Made by a program: the position numbers and the translations under genes. The notes below the pieces were generated by a model. It was given only the letters and a program-made list of their open reading frames with translations. It was not told the origin of the DNA and did not search any database. This document shows positions 43,815 to 52,672 of a DNA stretch of 64,000 nt, piece by piece. The stretch is taken from NCBI RefSeq assembly GCF_014197615.1, contig NZ_JACIFY010000001.1:1-64000 (forward strand). The letters run 5' to 3'. The stretch's first letter is position 1, and each line of letters begins with the position of its first letter. Source of the DNA: Rhizobium esperanzae (lineage in GTDB: Bacteria; Pseudomonadota; Alphaproteobacteria; Rhizobiales; Rhizobiaceae).

Positions 43815-45017
43815 TTATCTCTCCACCAGCGCCATCTTGGCATTGAACCAGTTCATGAACAGCGAGGTCACGATACTGAGGCTGAGGTAGATGACCATCC
43901 AGATGAGGATCACCTCGACGGACTGACCGGTCTGGTTCAGCGTCGTGCTGCCGACAGCAACGAGATCGGCAAAACCGATGGCGATCGCCAGCGACGAGTT
44001 CTTGGTCAGATTGAGATACTGGCTGCTCAGCGGTGGAATGATGATGCGGAAGGCCTGCGGAATGACGACCAGACGAGTGATCGACGAGGGATGAAGCCCA
44101 AGTGCGGCGGCCGCTTCCGTCTGTCCCTTCGGCACGCCGCGAATGCCCGCACGCACGATCTCGGCGATGAAGGCGGCGGTATAGAAGGACAGCGCCAGAA
44201 AGAGCGACATGAACTCGGGGCCGACGACGGAGCCGCCGGTGAGGTTGAATTTGCCCGCGATCGGATAATCGAAGGAAAGCGGCGCGCCGGCGAGCAGGAA
44301 GGCTGCAAGCGGCAAGCCGATCAGCAGCCCGATCGATGCCCAGATCGTGTGAAACGGCTTACCTGTCGCCGCCTGCCGGCGATGCGCCCATCGGGCCGTC
44401 GCAAAGACGGCGATGATGGCGATGACGAGGGCGATGCCGACGAGCCAGAAACCCTCACCGAAAATCGGCTTGGGGAAGGAAAGGCCGCGATTGTTCAGAT
44501 AGGATCCGAGCGGCAGATGCAGCGACTCGCGCGCATTCGGCAGAACCGCCAGAACGCCCGAATACCAGAAGAAGATCACAAGCAGCGGCGGGATGTTGCG
44601 GAAGACTTCGACATAAACCGTGCACAGCTTGGCAATCAGCCAGTTCCGCGACAGGCGGCCAATGCCGATGATGAAGCCGATGATGGTGGCGGTGATGATG
44701 CCGGTAACGGCGATCAGGATCGTATTCAGAAAGCCGACAAGCAGCGCGCGGCCGTAGGTCGAATCGCTGGAATAGGCGATCAGCGACTGACCGACCTCGA
44801 AGCCGGCGCGGCCGTTCAGAAAGCCGAAACCCGACGCGATGTTGGCGCGCGCCAGATTGACGGCAGTGTTGTGTGCCACCCACCATACGAAGGCAACCAG
44901 CAATACGATGGTAAGAATTTGGAAGAAAATGCCCCGAATTGTCGGGTCGTAGAGGGCGGACTGGAAGCTCCAGCCGCTCTTGGATACACGTGTTGAATCC
45001 ACAGCCTGATGCGTCAT
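43815..45017 (-). CDS. aapQ: general L-amino-acid ABC transporter permease AapQ
   Basis: A 400-residue permease with hydrophobic segments such as [17 protein letters not shown] and [15 protein letters not shown]. The EAA loop is [40 protein letters not shown] 45017 gives the length I recall for this family; ATG 45035 has a better ribosome site (GGAGCG), which lies within a small hairpin. It pairs with AapM as the membrane pore. Confidence 0.96.
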   Translation of the reverse strand: MTHQAVDSTRVSKSGWSFQSALYDPTIRGIFFQILTIVLLVAFVWWVAHNTAVNLARANIASGFGFLNGRAGFEVGQSLIAYSSDSTYGRALLVGFLNTILIAVTGIITATIIGFIIGIGRLSRNWLIAKLCTVYVEVFRNIPPLLVIFFWYSGVLAVLPNARESLHLPLGSYLNNRGLSFPKPIFGEGFWLVGIALVIAIIAVFATARWAHRRQAATGKPFHTIWASIGLLIGLPLAAFLLAGAPLSFDYPIAGKFNLTGGSVVGPEFMSLFLALSFYTAAFIAEIVRAGIRGVPKGQTEAAAALGLHPSSITRLVVIPQAFRIIIPPLSSQYLNLTKNSSLAIAIGFADLVAVGSTTLNQTGQSVEVILIWMVIYLSLSIVTSLFMNWFNAKMALVER

Positions 45018-45038
45018 GCTTGGCCAATTCCCCATTAC

Positions 45039-45053
45039 GCTCCTTTTCGGAGC
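45039..45053 (-). promoter_or_regulatory. hairpin covering the aapQ ribosome site
   Basis: GCTCC-GAAAA-GGAGC on the minus strand contains the GGAGC that would serve the ATG at 45035. On the plus strand the same stem is followed by a T run, but no plus-strand gene ends here. Confidence 0.4.
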
Positions 45054-45068
45054 TTTTTTATTGGAGGG

Positions 45069-45092
45069 GGAAAGGCGGTTGCCCGCCTTTCC
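45069..45092 (-). promoter_or_regulatory. intergenic stem-loop after aapJ
   Basis: A perfect 10-bp stem GGAAAGGCGG/CCGCCTTTCC with a 4-base loop, 20 bp after the aapJ stop. It lacks a T run, so it probably stabilises the aapJ message or attenuates read-through into aapQMP. Excess binding protein over permease is common in such operons. Confidence 0.6.
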
Positions 45093-45112
45093 GGCTTCAT
45101 GCGTGATGCCGC

Positions 45113-46138
45113 TCAGCGAACCGGCGGAGCGTACTGGATGCCGCCCTTGTTCCACAGGGCGTTGAGGCCGCGAGCAATCTTGAGCGGGCTGCCCTGGCCG
45201 ATATTGCGCTCGAACACTTCGCCGTAATTGCCGACATTCTTGACGATATTGTAAGCCCAGTCGTTGGTCAGGCCGAGATCGGTGCCGATCTTGGTATCGG
45301 CCTCGACGCCGAGGAAGCGCTTGATGTCAGGGTTCGGCGAGTTCTTCATGTCGTCGACATTCGCCTGAGTGATGCCGAATTCTTCAGCATTGATCATGGC
45401 ATAGCCAACCCAGCTGACGATATCGAACCACTGGTCGTCACCCTGGCGAACGGCCGGGGCGAGCGGTTCCTTGGAGATGATTTCCGGCAGGATCGTATGT
45501 TCGTCCGGGTTCTTCAGCGTCAGGCGCAGCGAATAGAGGCCGGACTGGTCGGTGGTGTAGACGTCGCAGCGGCCGGCATCATAGGCGGCATTGACCTCAT
45601 CCAGCTTTTCGAAGACGACCGGATTGTACTGAAGGTTGTTTGCCTTGAAGTAGTCGGCGAGGTTGAGCTCGGTGGTGGTGCCCGACTGGACGCAGACGGA
45701 GGCGCCGGAGAGTTCCAGTGCCGACTTCACGTTCAGGCTCTTGCGAACCATGAAGCCCTGGCCGTCGTAGTAGTTGACGAAGCGGAAGTTCAGGCCGAGA
45801 GCGGTGTCGCGGTTGATCGACCAGGTCGTATTGCGGGCGAGCACGTCGATTTCACCGGACTGGAGGGCCGGGAAGCGATTGGCGGCGCTGAGGGGGGTGA
45901 ACTTCACCTTGGTGGGGTCGCCGAAGACAGCCGAAGCGACAGCCTTGCAGAAATCCACATCGAAGCCGGCCCAATTGCCGGAAGCGTCAGGCGCGGCAAA
46001 ACCGGCAAGACCGGTATTGACGCCGCACTGAATGAAACCCTTTGCCTTTACGTCTCCGAGAGTGGTGGCCGAGGCAGCCGAGGCGCCAAGTGCCAAAACT
46101 GCTGCGCCGAGAACGGCGGACAGAAGCTTGTTCTTCAT
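45113..46138 (-). CDS. aapJ: general L-amino-acid-binding periplasmic protein AapJ
   Basis: A 341-residue solute-binding protein with signal peptide (LLSAVLGAAVLALGASAASA). The core GFIQCGVNTGLAGFAAPDASGNWAGFDVDFCKAVASAVF, NRFPALQSGEIDVLARNTTWS and CVQSGTTTELNLADYF match the AapJ/BztA group. It captures many L-amino acids in the periplasm and delivers them to AapQMP. It is first in the operon, and its 363-bp upstream region is shared with divergent metC. Confidence 0.97.
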   Translation of the reverse strand: MKNKLLSAVLGAAVLALGASAASATTLGDVKAKGFIQCGVNTGLAGFAAPDASGNWAGFDVDFCKAVASAVFGDPTKVKFTPLSAANRFPALQSGEIDVLARNTTWSINRDTALGLNFRFVNYYDGQGFMVRKSLNVKSALELSGASVCVQSGTTTELNLADYFKANNLQYNPVVFEKLDEVNAAYDAGRCDVYTTDQSGLYSLRLTLKNPDEHTILPEIISKEPLAPAVRQGDDQWFDIVSWVGYAMINAEEFGITQANVDDMKNSPNPDIKRFLGVEADTKIGTDLGLTNDWAYNIVKNVGNYGEVFERNIGQGSPLKIARGLNALWNKGGIQYAPPVR

Positions 46139-46501
46139 TTTTTTCCCAACCTTTTCTGTTGTCTTATATTTTCTTGTGGGGATCGCCGGCGGAAAAACCC
46201 TGCCGCCCCCATGTGTCTCGACAACCTCCCGGCGCGAGTGGGCCTATCTCAGTCGCAAATGTCACTATGGTCAAGTGTCGCCATCAATAATTGCGGCAAA
46301 ATTCAGAATTTTGGCAGATTGCGCTGAATTCGAAGGCGATTGGCTAGGAAATAGGCGTCCGATCGCGGAAAAATAACGCGAAAATCGAAAATTTCATCGT
46401 CCCGGGACGTTATCCGCAACCGAACTTCAAGGGTTGACCGGAAACGGCGGGGCGTCCAAAAGTCTGCCTTCGCGTCCCTTCGCCAAAAGGCTATTTCCGA
46501 C
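46139..46501. other. shared control region of divergent aapJ and metC
   Basis: It contains the palindrome CAAAATTC-A-GAATTTTG at 46297-46313, a possible operator. I looked for a sigma-54 -24/-12 element on the aapJ side and a SAM-II riboswitch on the metC side and found neither convincingly. Confidence 0.45.
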
Positions 46502-47692
46502 ATGAAAGACAAAGACAGCGTGCTGCAGAATGCCGGGATCAATACCCGCCTGACCCATATCGGCAACGACCCTTTCGATTATCACGGCTTCGTCAATCCG
46601 CCGGTCGTGCACGCCTCGACGGTGTTGTTTCCGAATGCGCGGACGATGGAGACGCGCTCGCAGAAATACACCTATGGAACGCGCGGCACCCCGACGACCG
46701 ATGCGCTCTGCGAGGCGATCGATGCCCTGGAAGGCTCGGCCGGCACGATCCTCGTGCCCTCGGGCCTTGCGGCCGTCACCATTCCGTTTCTGGGTTTCGT
46801 CGCCGCCGGCGATCATGCGCTGGTGGTCGATTCGGTTTATGGTCCGACCCGCCATTTCTGCGATACGATGCTGAAGCGCCTCGGCGTCGAGGTGGAATAT
46901 TACGACCCGGCGATCGGCGCCGGCATCGAGACGCTGTTCCGGCCGAACACCAAGCTTGTCCATACCGAGGCTCCCGGCTCCAATACCTTCGAGATGCAGG
47001 ATATTCCGGCGATCTCGGCGGTGGCGCACCGCCATGGCGCCATCGTCATGATGGACAATACCTGGGCGACGCCGCTCTATTTCAGGCCGCTCGATCACGG
47101 CGTCGACATTTCCATCCACGCGGCGACGAAATACCCGTCCGGCCATTCCGATATCCTGCTCGGAACGGTGTCGGCCAATGCAGAGCATTGGGAACGGCTG
47201 AAGGAGGCGAATGGGGTGCTCGGCATCTGCGGCGCACCCGATGACGCCTATCAGATCCTGCGCGGTTTGCGCACCATGGGCCTGCGCCTCGAGCGGCATT
47301 ATCAAAGCGCGCTCGATATCGCAGAATGGCTGGAGGGCAGGGAGGACGTCGCCCGCGTGCTGCATCCGGCGCTGCCGAGTTTCCCCTCTCACCATCTCTG
47401 GAAGCGCGATTTCAAGGGCGCCAGCGGCATCTTTTCCTTCGTGCTTGCCGCCGATGGTCCCGAAAAGTCCAGAGCCAAGGCGCATGCCTTCCTCGATGCG
47501 CTGAGGATTTTCGGTCTCGGCTATTCCTGGGGCGGCTTTGAAAGCCTCGCCCTGCACGCCTACCTCAACGATCGCAAGGTCGCCAAGGCGCCGACGGATG
47601 GTGCGGTTATCCGCCTGCAGATCGGCATCGAGGACGTGGCCGATCTGAAGGCCGATATCGAACGGGGTTTTGCGGCCGCAAGCGCCGTTTGA
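46502..47692 (+). CDS. metC: cystathionine beta-lyase
   Basis: A 396-residue PLP enzyme that cleaves cystathionine to homocysteine in methionine synthesis. Seen are NPPVVHASTVLFP, YTYGTRGTPTTDALCEAIDALEG, VPSGLAAVT, the DNTWATPLYFRPLDHGVDISIHAATKYPSGHSD region with the PLP Lys, and SWGGFESL. The metC-aapJ divergent arrangement is the known R. leguminosarum order. Confidence 0.96.
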   Translation: MKDKDSVLQNAGINTRLTHIGNDPFDYHGFVNPPVVHASTVLFPNARTMETRSQKYTYGTRGTPTTDALCEAIDALEGSAGTILVPSGLAAVTIPFLGFVAAGDHALVVDSVYGPTRHFCDTMLKRLGVEVEYYDPAIGAGIETLFRPNTKLVHTEAPGSNTFEMQDIPAISAVAHRHGAIVMMDNTWATPLYFRPLDHGVDISIHAATKYPSGHSDILLGTVSANAEHWERLKEANGVLGICGAPDDAYQILRGLRTMGLRLERHYQSALDIAEWLEGREDVARVLHPALPSFPSHHLWKRDFKGASGIFSFVLAADGPEKSRAKAHAFLDALRIFGLGYSWGGFESLALHAYLNDRKVAKAPTDGAVIRLQIGIEDVADLKADIERGFAAASAV

Positions 47693-47722
47693 TCGCAGCG
47701 GGATTGGTGGCGCCTGCCGCGC

Positions 47723-48874
47723 TTATGGCTGGCGCACAGCCTGGTAGCCGTAGATCCAGTCGAGGTCGGCCGCCAGGCTTTGTGGCGGCTTGAGCCCGAG
47801 CACCAGATCGCGGCCGATCCGGATTGGCCCCTTGGCATGATAGGCGAACCGGTTGAAGGCGCCGCGCTGGCGAAGCTTCGCAATGCGTGGCACGCGATGT
47901 TTTTCGAAGAGCGCCAGGGCCTCGGCCGCCGGATGGTTCGACAGAAACGCAGCGAGTTCATAGGCATCTTCGATCGCCATGGCCGCTCCCTGCGCGGCAA
48001 AAGGCATCATCGCATGTGCGGCGTCGCCGATCAGAACCGTCGCGCGGCCATCCTGCCATGCGCCTGTGGTGGTTTCGAACAGCGGCCAGAACGTCAGCTT
48101 CCGGTTTTCGAAGAGCGAGACGATCGCGGTGTTCCAGCCGGAAAAGCGTGTTCTGAGCTGGGCGCGCTGCTCTTCCGTCGCCTCACTTTGCCAGGCCTGC
48201 GGCGCACTGTTGCCGGCGGTGATCGCCACCATGTTGAAACTACCGGTTTCCTTCAGCGGATAGCAGACGAGATGCGCCGATCCACCGAGAAACGCCGAAA
48301 CGCTCAACCGGTCGAGAAAACCCGGCGCTTCCGTTTCGGCAATGGTGAAGCGGTAGGCGATATTGCCGGAAAAACGCGGCGAGGGACTGTCGGCGACGGA
48401 TGGCCGCAGCTTCGACCAGACGCCGTCTGCCCCGATGACGACATCGGCGGCCCGCTCGAAAGACGGCAGGGCCGATTCCATCCGCACGCCGAGATGAAGC
48501 CGGCAGAGCGGATCGGCCTCGACCGCAGCCAGCAGGACTTTCTGCAATGTGGTGCGATGCAGGACGCCGTAGGGAGCGCCCCAGCGCTGCCGCGCGAATT
48601 TTCCCGCCGGCACCGCCGCGAGCTGACGCAGCGAGCTGCCCGATATCAGCCGGATCATCTCCGGCTCGAGCCAAACCTTCGAGAGTTCTTCAAGGATGCC
48701 GAGTTCGGCAAGGATGCGGGAAGCGTTGGGGGAAACCTGCAATCCGGCGCCGATTGCGGTGAGTTCACCCGCCTGCTCGAAAATCTCAGAGCTGATGCCG
48801 CGCCGCGAAAGCGAAAGGGCGGCAGTCAGCCCTGATATCCCGGCGCCGATGATGGCGGCATGTTCGACCGGCAT
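47723..48874 (-). CDS. FAD-dependent aromatic-ring-type monooxygenase
   Basis: A 383-residue flavoprotein hydroxylase. The FAD site is AAIIGAGISGLTAALSL at the N-terminus; the DG motif is DVVIGADGVWSKLR and the GD motif is VLIGDAAHAMMPFAAQGAAMAIEDAYEL. The family resembles salicylate or 6-hydroxynicotinate hydroxylases, which use NAD(P)H and O2. The substrate is unknown. It stands alone with no pathway genes nearby. Confidence 0.92.
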   Translation of the reverse strand: MPVEHAAIIGAGISGLTAALSLSRRGISSEIFEQAGELTAIGAGLQVSPNASRILAELGILEELSKVWLEPEMIRLISGSSLRQLAAVPAGKFARQRWGAPYGVLHRTTLQKVLLAAVEADPLCRLHLGVRMESALPSFERAADVVIGADGVWSKLRPSVADSPSPRFSGNIAYRFTIAETEAPGFLDRLSVSAFLGGSAHLVCYPLKETGSFNMVAITAGNSAPQAWQSEATEEQRAQLRTRFSGWNTAIVSLFENRKLTFWPLFETTTGAWQDGRATVLIGDAAHAMMPFAAQGAAMAIEDAYELAAFLSNHPAAEALALFEKHRVPRIAKLRQRGAFNRFAYHAKGPIRIGRDLVLGLKPPQSLAADLDWIYGYQAVRQP

Positions 48875-48901
48875 TGTCCGTCCGATCCCGACCTGGGCTG
48901 A

Positions 48902-49147
48902 TTACGCTGCCTTCACGTGGAAAACGCAGCCGGCCGGATTGGTCTGGCTGGGCTTGAGCGCCGAATTGAAGCGATAGAGCGTCGAGCAGTAGGAGCAGAC
49001 CTTCTCGTTGTCGTCGCCCATGTCGATGAAGATATGCGGATGGTCGTAGGGGGCCGAAGCGCCGGTGCACATGAATTCCTTGACGCCGACCTCGATAACG
49101 CGGTGACCGCCGTCGTTCTGGAAGTGGGGAATGTTGTGGCCGGCCAT
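48902..49147 (-). CDS. zinc-finger protein of the NDUFS6 family
   Basis: An 81-residue protein with the CHCC zinc motif: a Cys in KEFMCTGASAPYDHPHIFIDMG, its His, and CSYC in KVCSYCSTLYRF. This is the zf-CHCC family of mitochondrial NDUFS6 (13 kDa subunit), also present in alphaproteobacterial complex I. The ATG at 49147 has GGAGAG upstream. It lies downstream of nothing related, like the other two complex I accessory genes in the window. Confidence 0.9.
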   Translation of the reverse strand: MAGHNIPHFQNDGGHRVIEVGVKEFMCTGASAPYDHPHIFIDMGDDNEKVCSYCSTLYRFNSALKPSQTNPAGCVFHVKAA

Positions 49148-49304
49148 GTCGCTCTCCGAATGCTTTGAAATCTGCGCGGACCTTATAAGCCTTCGCCGTA
49201 AATGTGTAGAGCCAAAGCGCCGCGCCAAGCACAGTTTTCAGCCGCAGTTTTTGGCTTCACGCTGAAAGGTGGCTCGATTATGGTCGCGCCAAAAGGAAGA
49301 CCCG

Positions 49305-50090
49305 ATGAACCTGAATACGCCCACATTTTCAAGCTTCGCCCATGACGGATTGAAACTCGCCTTTTTCGACGAAGGCGATCCTTCCGGCGTGCCCGTCTTG
49401 TTGATCCACGGTTTTGCCTCGACGGCAAACGTCAACTGGGTGCATCCGGGCTGGCTGAAGACGCTGGGTGACGCCGGCTACCGGGTGATCGCCATCGACA
49501 ACCGCGGTCACGGCGCCAGCGACAAGCCGCATGATGCCGAAGCCTATCGTCCCTGGGTGATGGCGGGCGATGCGATCGCGTTGCTGGATCATCTCGGCAT
49601 TCCGGAAGCCAATGTCATGGGCTATTCCATGGGCGCGCGCATTTCGGTCTTTGCCGCCCTTGCCAATCCGCATCGCGTCCGCTCGCTGGTGCTCGGCGGC
49701 CTCGGTATCGGCATGACCGATGGCGTCGGCGATTGGGACCCGATCGCCGATGCGCTGCTGGCTCCCTCGTTGGATGCGGTGACGCATGACCGCGGCCGCA
49801 TGTTCCGCGCCTTTGCCGAGCAGACGAAAAGCGACCGCGTCGCCCTTGCCCAATGCATCCGCGGCTCGCGTGATCTCGTGCCCCGCTCGGATATGGGAAG
49901 GCTCGACATGCCGACACTGATCGGCGTCGGTACCAAGGATGATATTGCCGGCTCGCCGCAGGAACTGGCGGCGCTGATGCCCAATGCCGAAGCGCTCGAT
50001 ATTCCGGGCCGCGATCATATGCTCGCCGTCGGCGACAGGGTTTTCAAGCAGGCGGTTCTGGCCTTCTACGGGAACATCGCCGGGCAGTGA
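49305..50090 (+). CDS. alpha/beta hydrolase
   Basis: A 261-residue alpha/beta-hydrolase-fold enzyme. The oxyanion region is LLIHGFAST, the nucleophile elbow is VMGYSMGARISV (Ser), the acid probably lies in IGVGTKDDIAG, and the His in IPGRDHMLAVGD. No cap domain of note. The substrate is unknown. AAAAGGAAG precedes the ATG. Confidence 0.92.
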   Translation: MNLNTPTFSSFAHDGLKLAFFDEGDPSGVPVLLIHGFASTANVNWVHPGWLKTLGDAGYRVIAIDNRGHGASDKPHDAEAYRPWVMAGDAIALLDHLGIPEANVMGYSMGARISVFAALANPHRVRSLVLGGLGIGMTDGVGDWDPIADALLAPSLDAVTHDRGRMFRAFAEQTKSDRVALAQCIRGSRDLVPRSDMGRLDMPTLIGVGTKDDIAGSPQELAALMPNAEALDIPGRDHMLAVGDRVFKQAVLAFYGNIAGQ

Positions 50091-50219
50091 CATCATCGTG
50101 ATGTCGTAAAACCTCACCTAAAAAACGATAGCGAGGGCACCCATTTATGTTACTGGCGTTTTCCTCTATATATTGGCATTCCGAAAACGGCCTTCCTGAT
50201 GGCAACGAGGAGAGCGGCG

Positions 50220-51053
50220 ATGGTCGCAAAGACTGACATCCGTGCTTTTGAGACAGGCCATCCGCTGAAGGTGATGGATCCCATCTGGGATAGCCTGCGC
50301 GAGGAAGCCCGGCTTGCCGCCGAACAGGACCCGGTTCTCGCCGCCTTTCTCTATTCGACCGTGATCAACTATCATTCGCTCGAGGAATGCGTCATCCACC
50401 GCATCTGCGAACGTCTCGATCATCCCGACATGCAGGCGAACCTGCTTCGCCAGACCTTCGAGGAAATGCTTCTCGATTGGCCGGAATGGAGTTCTATCCT
50501 GCGTGTCGACATCCAGGCGATCTACGATCGCGATCCCGCCTGCCTGCGCTTCATGGAAGCGGTACTTTATTTCAAGGGCTTTCATGCGTTGCAGACGCAT
50601 CGCTTGGCCCATTGGCTGCTCAACCGCGGCCGGCGTGATTTCGCGCTCTATCTGCAGAGCCGCTCCTCCAGCGTCTTCCAGACCGACATCAATCCGGCCG
50701 CCCGGATCGGCAAGGGCATCTTCCTCGATCATGCCACCGGCCTCGTCGTCGGCGAGACGGCTGTCATCGGCGACAACGTCTCGATCCTGCACGGCGTCAC
50801 ACTCGGCGGCACCGGCAAGGAGGGCGCTGACCGCCATCCGAAGATCGGCAGCGGCGTCATGATCGGTGCCGGCGCCAAGATCCTCGGCAACATCGAGATC
50901 GGCTTCTGCTCGCGCATCGCAGCCGGTTCGGTCGTCTTGAAGGCGGTGCCGCCCAAGAAGACGGTCGCCGGCGTGCCGGCCAAGGTCGTCGGCGAAGCCG
51001 GTTGTTCCGAGCCGTCGCGCAACATGGACCAGGTGATCGGCGCCGATATCTGA
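50220..51053 (+). CDS. cysE: serine O-acetyltransferase
   Basis: A 277-residue enzyme that makes O-acetylserine for cysteine synthesis. An N-terminal helical domain (DPIWDSLREEARLAAEQDPVLAAFLYSTVINYHSLEE) is followed by the left-handed beta-helix with hexapeptides (ARIGKGIFLDHATGLVVGETAVIGDNVSILHGVTLGGTGKEGADRHPKIGSGVMIGAGAKILGNIEIG). Cys near the C-terminus (AGCSEP) may relate to feedback control. GAGGAGA precedes the ATG. Confidence 0.97.
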   Translation: MVAKTDIRAFETGHPLKVMDPIWDSLREEARLAAEQDPVLAAFLYSTVINYHSLEECVIHRICERLDHPDMQANLLRQTFEEMLLDWPEWSSILRVDIQAIYDRDPACLRFMEAVLYFKGFHALQTHRLAHWLLNRGRRDFALYLQSRSSSVFQTDINPAARIGKGIFLDHATGLVVGETAVIGDNVSILHGVTLGGTGKEGADRHPKIGSGVMIGAGAKILGNIEIGFCSRIAAGSVVLKAVPPKKTVAGVPAKVVGEAGCSEPSRNMDQVIGADI

Positions 51054-51188
51054 GCGCCTGTTGAAAAAGGATAGAAAGTCGGCGGGCCGGTGCGGGGATA
51101 GAAATTGCCGAGCGGCAGGCCCGCCTTTACACCGCTGCTTTTCCTGTGCAAGAAGCGGCCAATCAAGACCGTTTACGGAGATGACAGA

Positions 51189-51392
51189 GTGAAGCCAGAA
51201 GAAATCAAGAAGCTCGACGCCTATTTCAAACGCATGTTGAACCCGCAGATCGTCGTCAAGGCGCGTCCGCGCAAGAATGATTCTGCGGAAGTCTATCTCG
51301 GCGAAGAATTTCTGGGCGTCGTCTATGTCGATGACGAGGACGGCGACCGCTCCTACAACTTTTCGATGGCGATCCTCGACGTCGATCTTTGA
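51189..51392 (+). CDS. DUF3126 protein
   Basis: A 67-residue protein (KPEEIKKLDAYFKRMLNPQI, VKARPRKNDSAEVYLGEEFL, GVVYVDDEDGDRSYNFSMAILDVDL) matching the short alphaproteobacterial DUF3126 family. The GTG at 51189 follows GGAGATGA. It lies after cysE and before a terminator. The function is unknown. Confidence 0.9.
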   Translation: MKPEEIKKLDAYFKRMLNPQIVVKARPRKNDSAEVYLGEEFLGVVYVDDEDGDRSYNFSMAILDVDL

Positions 51393-51415
51393 TCGCATTC
51401 GAAAGCTTCAAGACG

Positions 51416-51446
51416 ACCGGGCGGCACGTTCCGCCCGGTTTTTTTA
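51416..51446 (+). terminator. Rho-independent terminator
   Basis: ACCGGGCGG/CCGCCCGGT stem with a 6-base loop and at least six T residues. It ends the cysE-DUF3126 unit. Confidence 0.9.
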
Positions 51447-51663
51447 TTTTTTTGCCGCCGGACAAAATTTCTTTTGAAGCTTCCGGTTGTGGCTTTGTGA
51501 TATATATTAGCAAAATCAGTTAAAGACGTACGTGCCCCGGCGCGCATTCACTGTTTTATTGTTGTAGCACAACTTTTGGATGTTTTGCGACGCACAAGAC
51601 TACTTGACTATTTGTGCGTTGCAGCTACCCTGCCGCCATCCCACAGCCCAACGGAGGACGGTC

Positions 51664-52035
51664 ATGTTCAACTTTGACGATGCAAACAGGAAGAGCAAGG
51701 AAGCCGTCGATACGGCGCTGAAAACCTATTCCGACACGACCAGGGGATTCCAGGCGATCGCCGCCGAAGCCGCTGACTATTCGAAGAAATCCTTTCAGGA
51801 TGCGGTGACGCATTTCGAAACGCTGGCCGGCGTCAAGAGCTTCGAGGCCGCTTTCGAATTGCAGACCAATTACGTCAAGGCCTATTTCGAAGGCCTGGTC
51901 TCCGAGACGACGAAGCTCGGTGAAATGTATGCCGATCTCGCCAAGTCCGCTTACAAGCCCTATGAGGCGCCGATCGCTGCTGCCGTCACCAAGGCGACCC
52001 GCCAGGCACCGCCGGCAACGCCTGCCGCAGCATGA
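51664..52035 (+). CDS. phasin family protein
   Basis: A 123-residue amphipathic helical protein (FNFDDANRKSKEAVDTALKTY, FQAIAAEAADYSKKSFQDAVTHFETLAGVKSFEAAFELQTNYVKAYFEGLVSETTKLGEMYADLAKSAYKPYE). It matches phasin family proteins that coat PHB granules, and phaC is in the same window. GGAGG precedes the ATG, and a strong terminator follows. Confidence 0.92.
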   Translation: MFNFDDANRKSKEAVDTALKTYSDTTRGFQAIAAEAADYSKKSFQDAVTHFETLAGVKSFEAAFELQTNYVKAYFEGLVSETTKLGEMYADLAKSAYKPYEAPIAAAVTKATRQAPPATPAAA

Positions 52036-52080
52036 TTTGATTTAAATAGCGCAACCTGCGCTATATGTTGAAATACCGGG

Positions 52081-52112
52081 GCCGGCTACGCATCTGTAGC
52101 CGGTCTTTTTTG
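52081..52112 (+). terminator. Rho-independent terminator after the phasin gene
   Basis: GCCGGCTAC/GTAGCCGGT stem with T run from 52106. Confidence 0.88.
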
Positions 52113-52305
52113 TTTCCACTTTCGCCGCAGCGTCTGCATGGATCGGCCGGGGACTTTTTTAGTCTTTCCCGTGCATGCCGGCCATTTCTTGATTGCAGTG
52201 ACTGACAGGGGGCTTAAAATCGGCCTATTATGAACTAAGTTAGTGTTTCAGATATTCGGCGGGAAAAGCACCCTCCCATGCTCCGCCGGATTGCTTGAGG
52301 AATGA

Positions 52306-52662
52306 ATGACAATGATCGCAAAGCCGATCCGGATGCAGAACGATAGTGAAAGGAACGGGGAGAACGGAAATCGAACCTCGGTCATCACGCGCACCAAGCC
52401 GAAGACCAAGAAGCCCAATCTCTACCGCGTGCTGCTTTTGAATGACGACTACACGCCCATGGAATTCGTCATCCATATTCTGGAGCGTTTTTTTCAAAAG
52501 GATCGTGAAAGTGCCACCCGCATCATGCTCCATGTCCATAACCACGGCGTCGGCGAATGCGGAATATTCACATACGAGGTAGCGGAAACGAAGGTCAGCC
52601 AGGTGATGGACTTCGCCCGGCAGCACCAGCATCCGCTGCAATGCGTCATGGAAAAGAAGTGA
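52306..52662 (+). CDS. clpS: ATP-dependent Clp protease adaptor ClpS
   Basis: A 118-residue N-end-rule adaptor. The substrate-pocket motif is [22 protein letters not shown], followed by [27 protein letters not shown]. It delivers proteins with N-terminal Leu, Phe, Trp or Tyr to ClpA. The ATG at 52306 follows GAGG; ATG 52312 is possible. clpA begins 10 bp after the stop, and the aat gene at 14.4 kb supplies the same pathway. Confidence 0.97.
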   Translation: MTMIAKPIRMQNDSERNGENGNRTSVITRTKPKTKKPNLYRVLLLNDDYTPMEFVIHILERFFQKDRESATRIMLHVHNHGVGECGIFTYEVAETKVSQVMDFARQHQHPLQCVMEKK

Positions 52663-52672
52663 GGATCTGAAC

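Noticed and set aside
46139..46330. Sigma-54 promoter before aapJ
   Set aside because: No TGGCAC-N5-TTGC-type element was found on the minus strand.
46301..46501. SAM-II riboswitch before metC
   Set aside because: The expected pseudoknot signature (GCTAAAAA-type tail and GCGC stem) could not be found.
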